Assembly (NCBI GenBank): GCA_002507175.1
Contig: DAZE01000020.1
Location: forward strand, 78,030 to 122,638
DNA length: 44,609 nucleotides
Reading direction: 5' to 3'
Origin: Euryarchaeota archaeon UBA558
GTDB taxonomy: Archaea > Thermoplasmatota > Poseidoniia > Poseidoniales > Thalassarchaeaceae
Under the pieces are notes generated by a model. That model saw only the letters and a list, made by a program, of their open reading frames with translations, did not search any database and was not told the DNA's origin. The stretch's first letter is position 1. Every line of letters starts with the position of its first letter. The position numbers and the translations under genes were made by a program. Shown one piece after another: positions 44,179-44,609 of the stretch.

Positions 44179-44493
44179 TTAGCCAAAGAGGGAACCCAGG
44201 CCTTCAAACCCGGAGTCATCCTCCTCTTCCTCTTCAGCAGCTTCCTCAGCTGGGGCTGCTGCTTCAGAGGATCCACCACCAGATCCCGCGGCGGGGGCCG
44301 CCGCGGCCACTGGTGCTGCGATTGCTGTGGACATTGCTTCCTCAATGTCAACGGACGCAAGTGAGGCGACTAGCCCCTTGACTCGCGCAGCGTCTACATC
44401 TACTCCTGCGGATTCGAGAACCGCAGTAATGCCCTTTTCGTCAATCGTCTTTCCTGCTGAGTGCAGTATCATTGCAGCGTATACATACTCCAT
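44179..44493 (-). CDS. rpl12: Ribosomal protein P1 (archaeal L12), stalk
   Basis: The product has 104 residues from the ATG at 44493. MEYVYAAMILHSAGKTIDEKG is the dimerisation domain start of archaeal P1/L12; an alanine-rich hinge (AAAAPAAGSGGG) and an acidic run follow, and the end GFEGLGSLFG is the factor-binding tail. It forms dimers on P0 in the ribosomal stalk and recruits translation factors. A GGTGA Shine-Dalgarno sequence lies 5 nt upstream, in the 15-nt gap after rplP0, which supports this start over one three codons earlier. Confidence 0.96.
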   Translation of the reverse strand: MEYVYAAMILHSAGKTIDEKGITAVLESAGVDVDAARVKGLVASLASVDIEEAMSTAIAAPVAAAAPAAGSGGGSSEAAAPAEEAAEEEEEDDSGFEGLGSLFG

Positions 44494-44498
44494 TTCTT

Positions 44499-44503
44499 TC
44501 ACC
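44499..44503 (-). promoter_or_regulatory. Shine-Dalgarno sequence for rpl12
   Basis: GGTGA on the minus strand sits 5 nt before the ATG at 44493 and decides that start over an in-frame ATG-like codon nine bases upstream. Confidence 0.6.
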
Positions 44504-44508
44504 TTTAT

Positions 44509-44609
44509 TTATCCGAAGAGGTCACCGAGTCCTCCGAACCCTGCTTCCTCTTCTTCCTCTTCTTCCTCATCTGGGGCCTCGCCTCCAGTTTCTCCATCAG
44601 CTGATGAGG
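44509..44609 (-). CDS. rplP0: Ribosomal protein P0 (archaeal L10), C-terminal fragment
   Basis: Only the last 32 codons lie inside the window; the gene begins beyond 44609. The translated end is an acidic run of glutamates followed by AGFGGLGDLFG and a TAA stop, the hallmark tail of archaeal P0 and the same tail type as in P1. P0 anchors the P1 dimers on 23S rRNA. It precedes rpl12 on the same strand, the usual archaeal order. Confidence 0.93.
   Translation of the reverse strand, partial: SSADGETGGEAPDEEEEEEEEAGFGGLGDLFG

Noticed and set aside
44270..44330. GC-rich repeat-like stretch
   Set aside because: It encodes the alanine/glycine hinge of ribosomal protein P1 and is not a separate element.

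Overview
This 44.6 kb window is archaeal chromosome. The information-processing genes are archaeal: MCM helicase, GatE, Pth2, Trm1, a PAC2 protein, the archaeosine radical-SAM enzyme RaSEA, archaeal YchF, and the acidic stalk proteins P0 and P1 with the shared GLGxLFG tail. Lipoprotein-type secreted proteins, a secreted esterase with thrombospondin type 3 repeats, aerobic enzymes (cysteine dioxygenase) and moderate GC suggest a planktonic euryarchaeon such as Marine Group II (Candidatus Poseidoniales). That placement is inference from gene content; no rRNA or tRNA gene was found here.

Layout. Positions 1-1854 hold the N-terminal part of a secreted alpha/beta-hydrolase with Ca-binding repeats, cut by the window edge. 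Positions 1985-8829 hold small and housekeeping genes: a membrane protein, a hotdog thioesterase, a pentapeptide-repeat protein with an unknown partner, PAC2, an NfuA-like Fe-S carrier divergent from MoaA, then PurM and Trm1. Positions 9030-15322 form a branched-chain amino acid ABC transporter operon: a lipoprotein binding protein, a hairpin, one giant permease fusing LivH, a TM2-like segment and LivM, then two ATPases. Positions 15323-20896 hold a YqiA-like esterase, a PPC-domain protein, MCM and GatE.

Positions 20959-22144 pair a DUF4430 lipoprotein with a CbrT-like ECF S component, a probable cobalamin or corrinoid uptake pair. Pth2, cysteine dioxygenase, an aminotransferase, threonine aldolase and a secreted thioredoxin-like protein follow. 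Positions 26552-34878 hold an overlapping pair of very large genes with the architecture of bacterial AddB and AddA: a helicase-like protein with an Fe-S nuclease, and a UvrD/RecB helicase-nuclease. This is the most striking system in the window, because archaeal end resection is normally assigned to HerA-NurA with Mre11-Rad50.

Positions 34931-44609 hold an M20 peptidase, a coiled-coil SAP protein, a hexapeptide acyltransferase, a UMF1-type MFS transporter with a large hydrophilic insert, RaSEA, and a possible structured leader before a two-gene membrane operon. The larger product of that operon resembles heme-copper oxidase subunit I without its metal ligands. YchF and the convergent rplP0-rplP1 genes end the window.

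Genes are tightly packed. Convergent pairs share or abut stop codons, and most starts look leaderless or weakly led. The ABC transporter operon and the P1 gene have clear Shine-Dalgarno sequences. No intergenic gap exceeds 300 bases, and I saw no IS element, CRISPR array, tRNA or rRNA.
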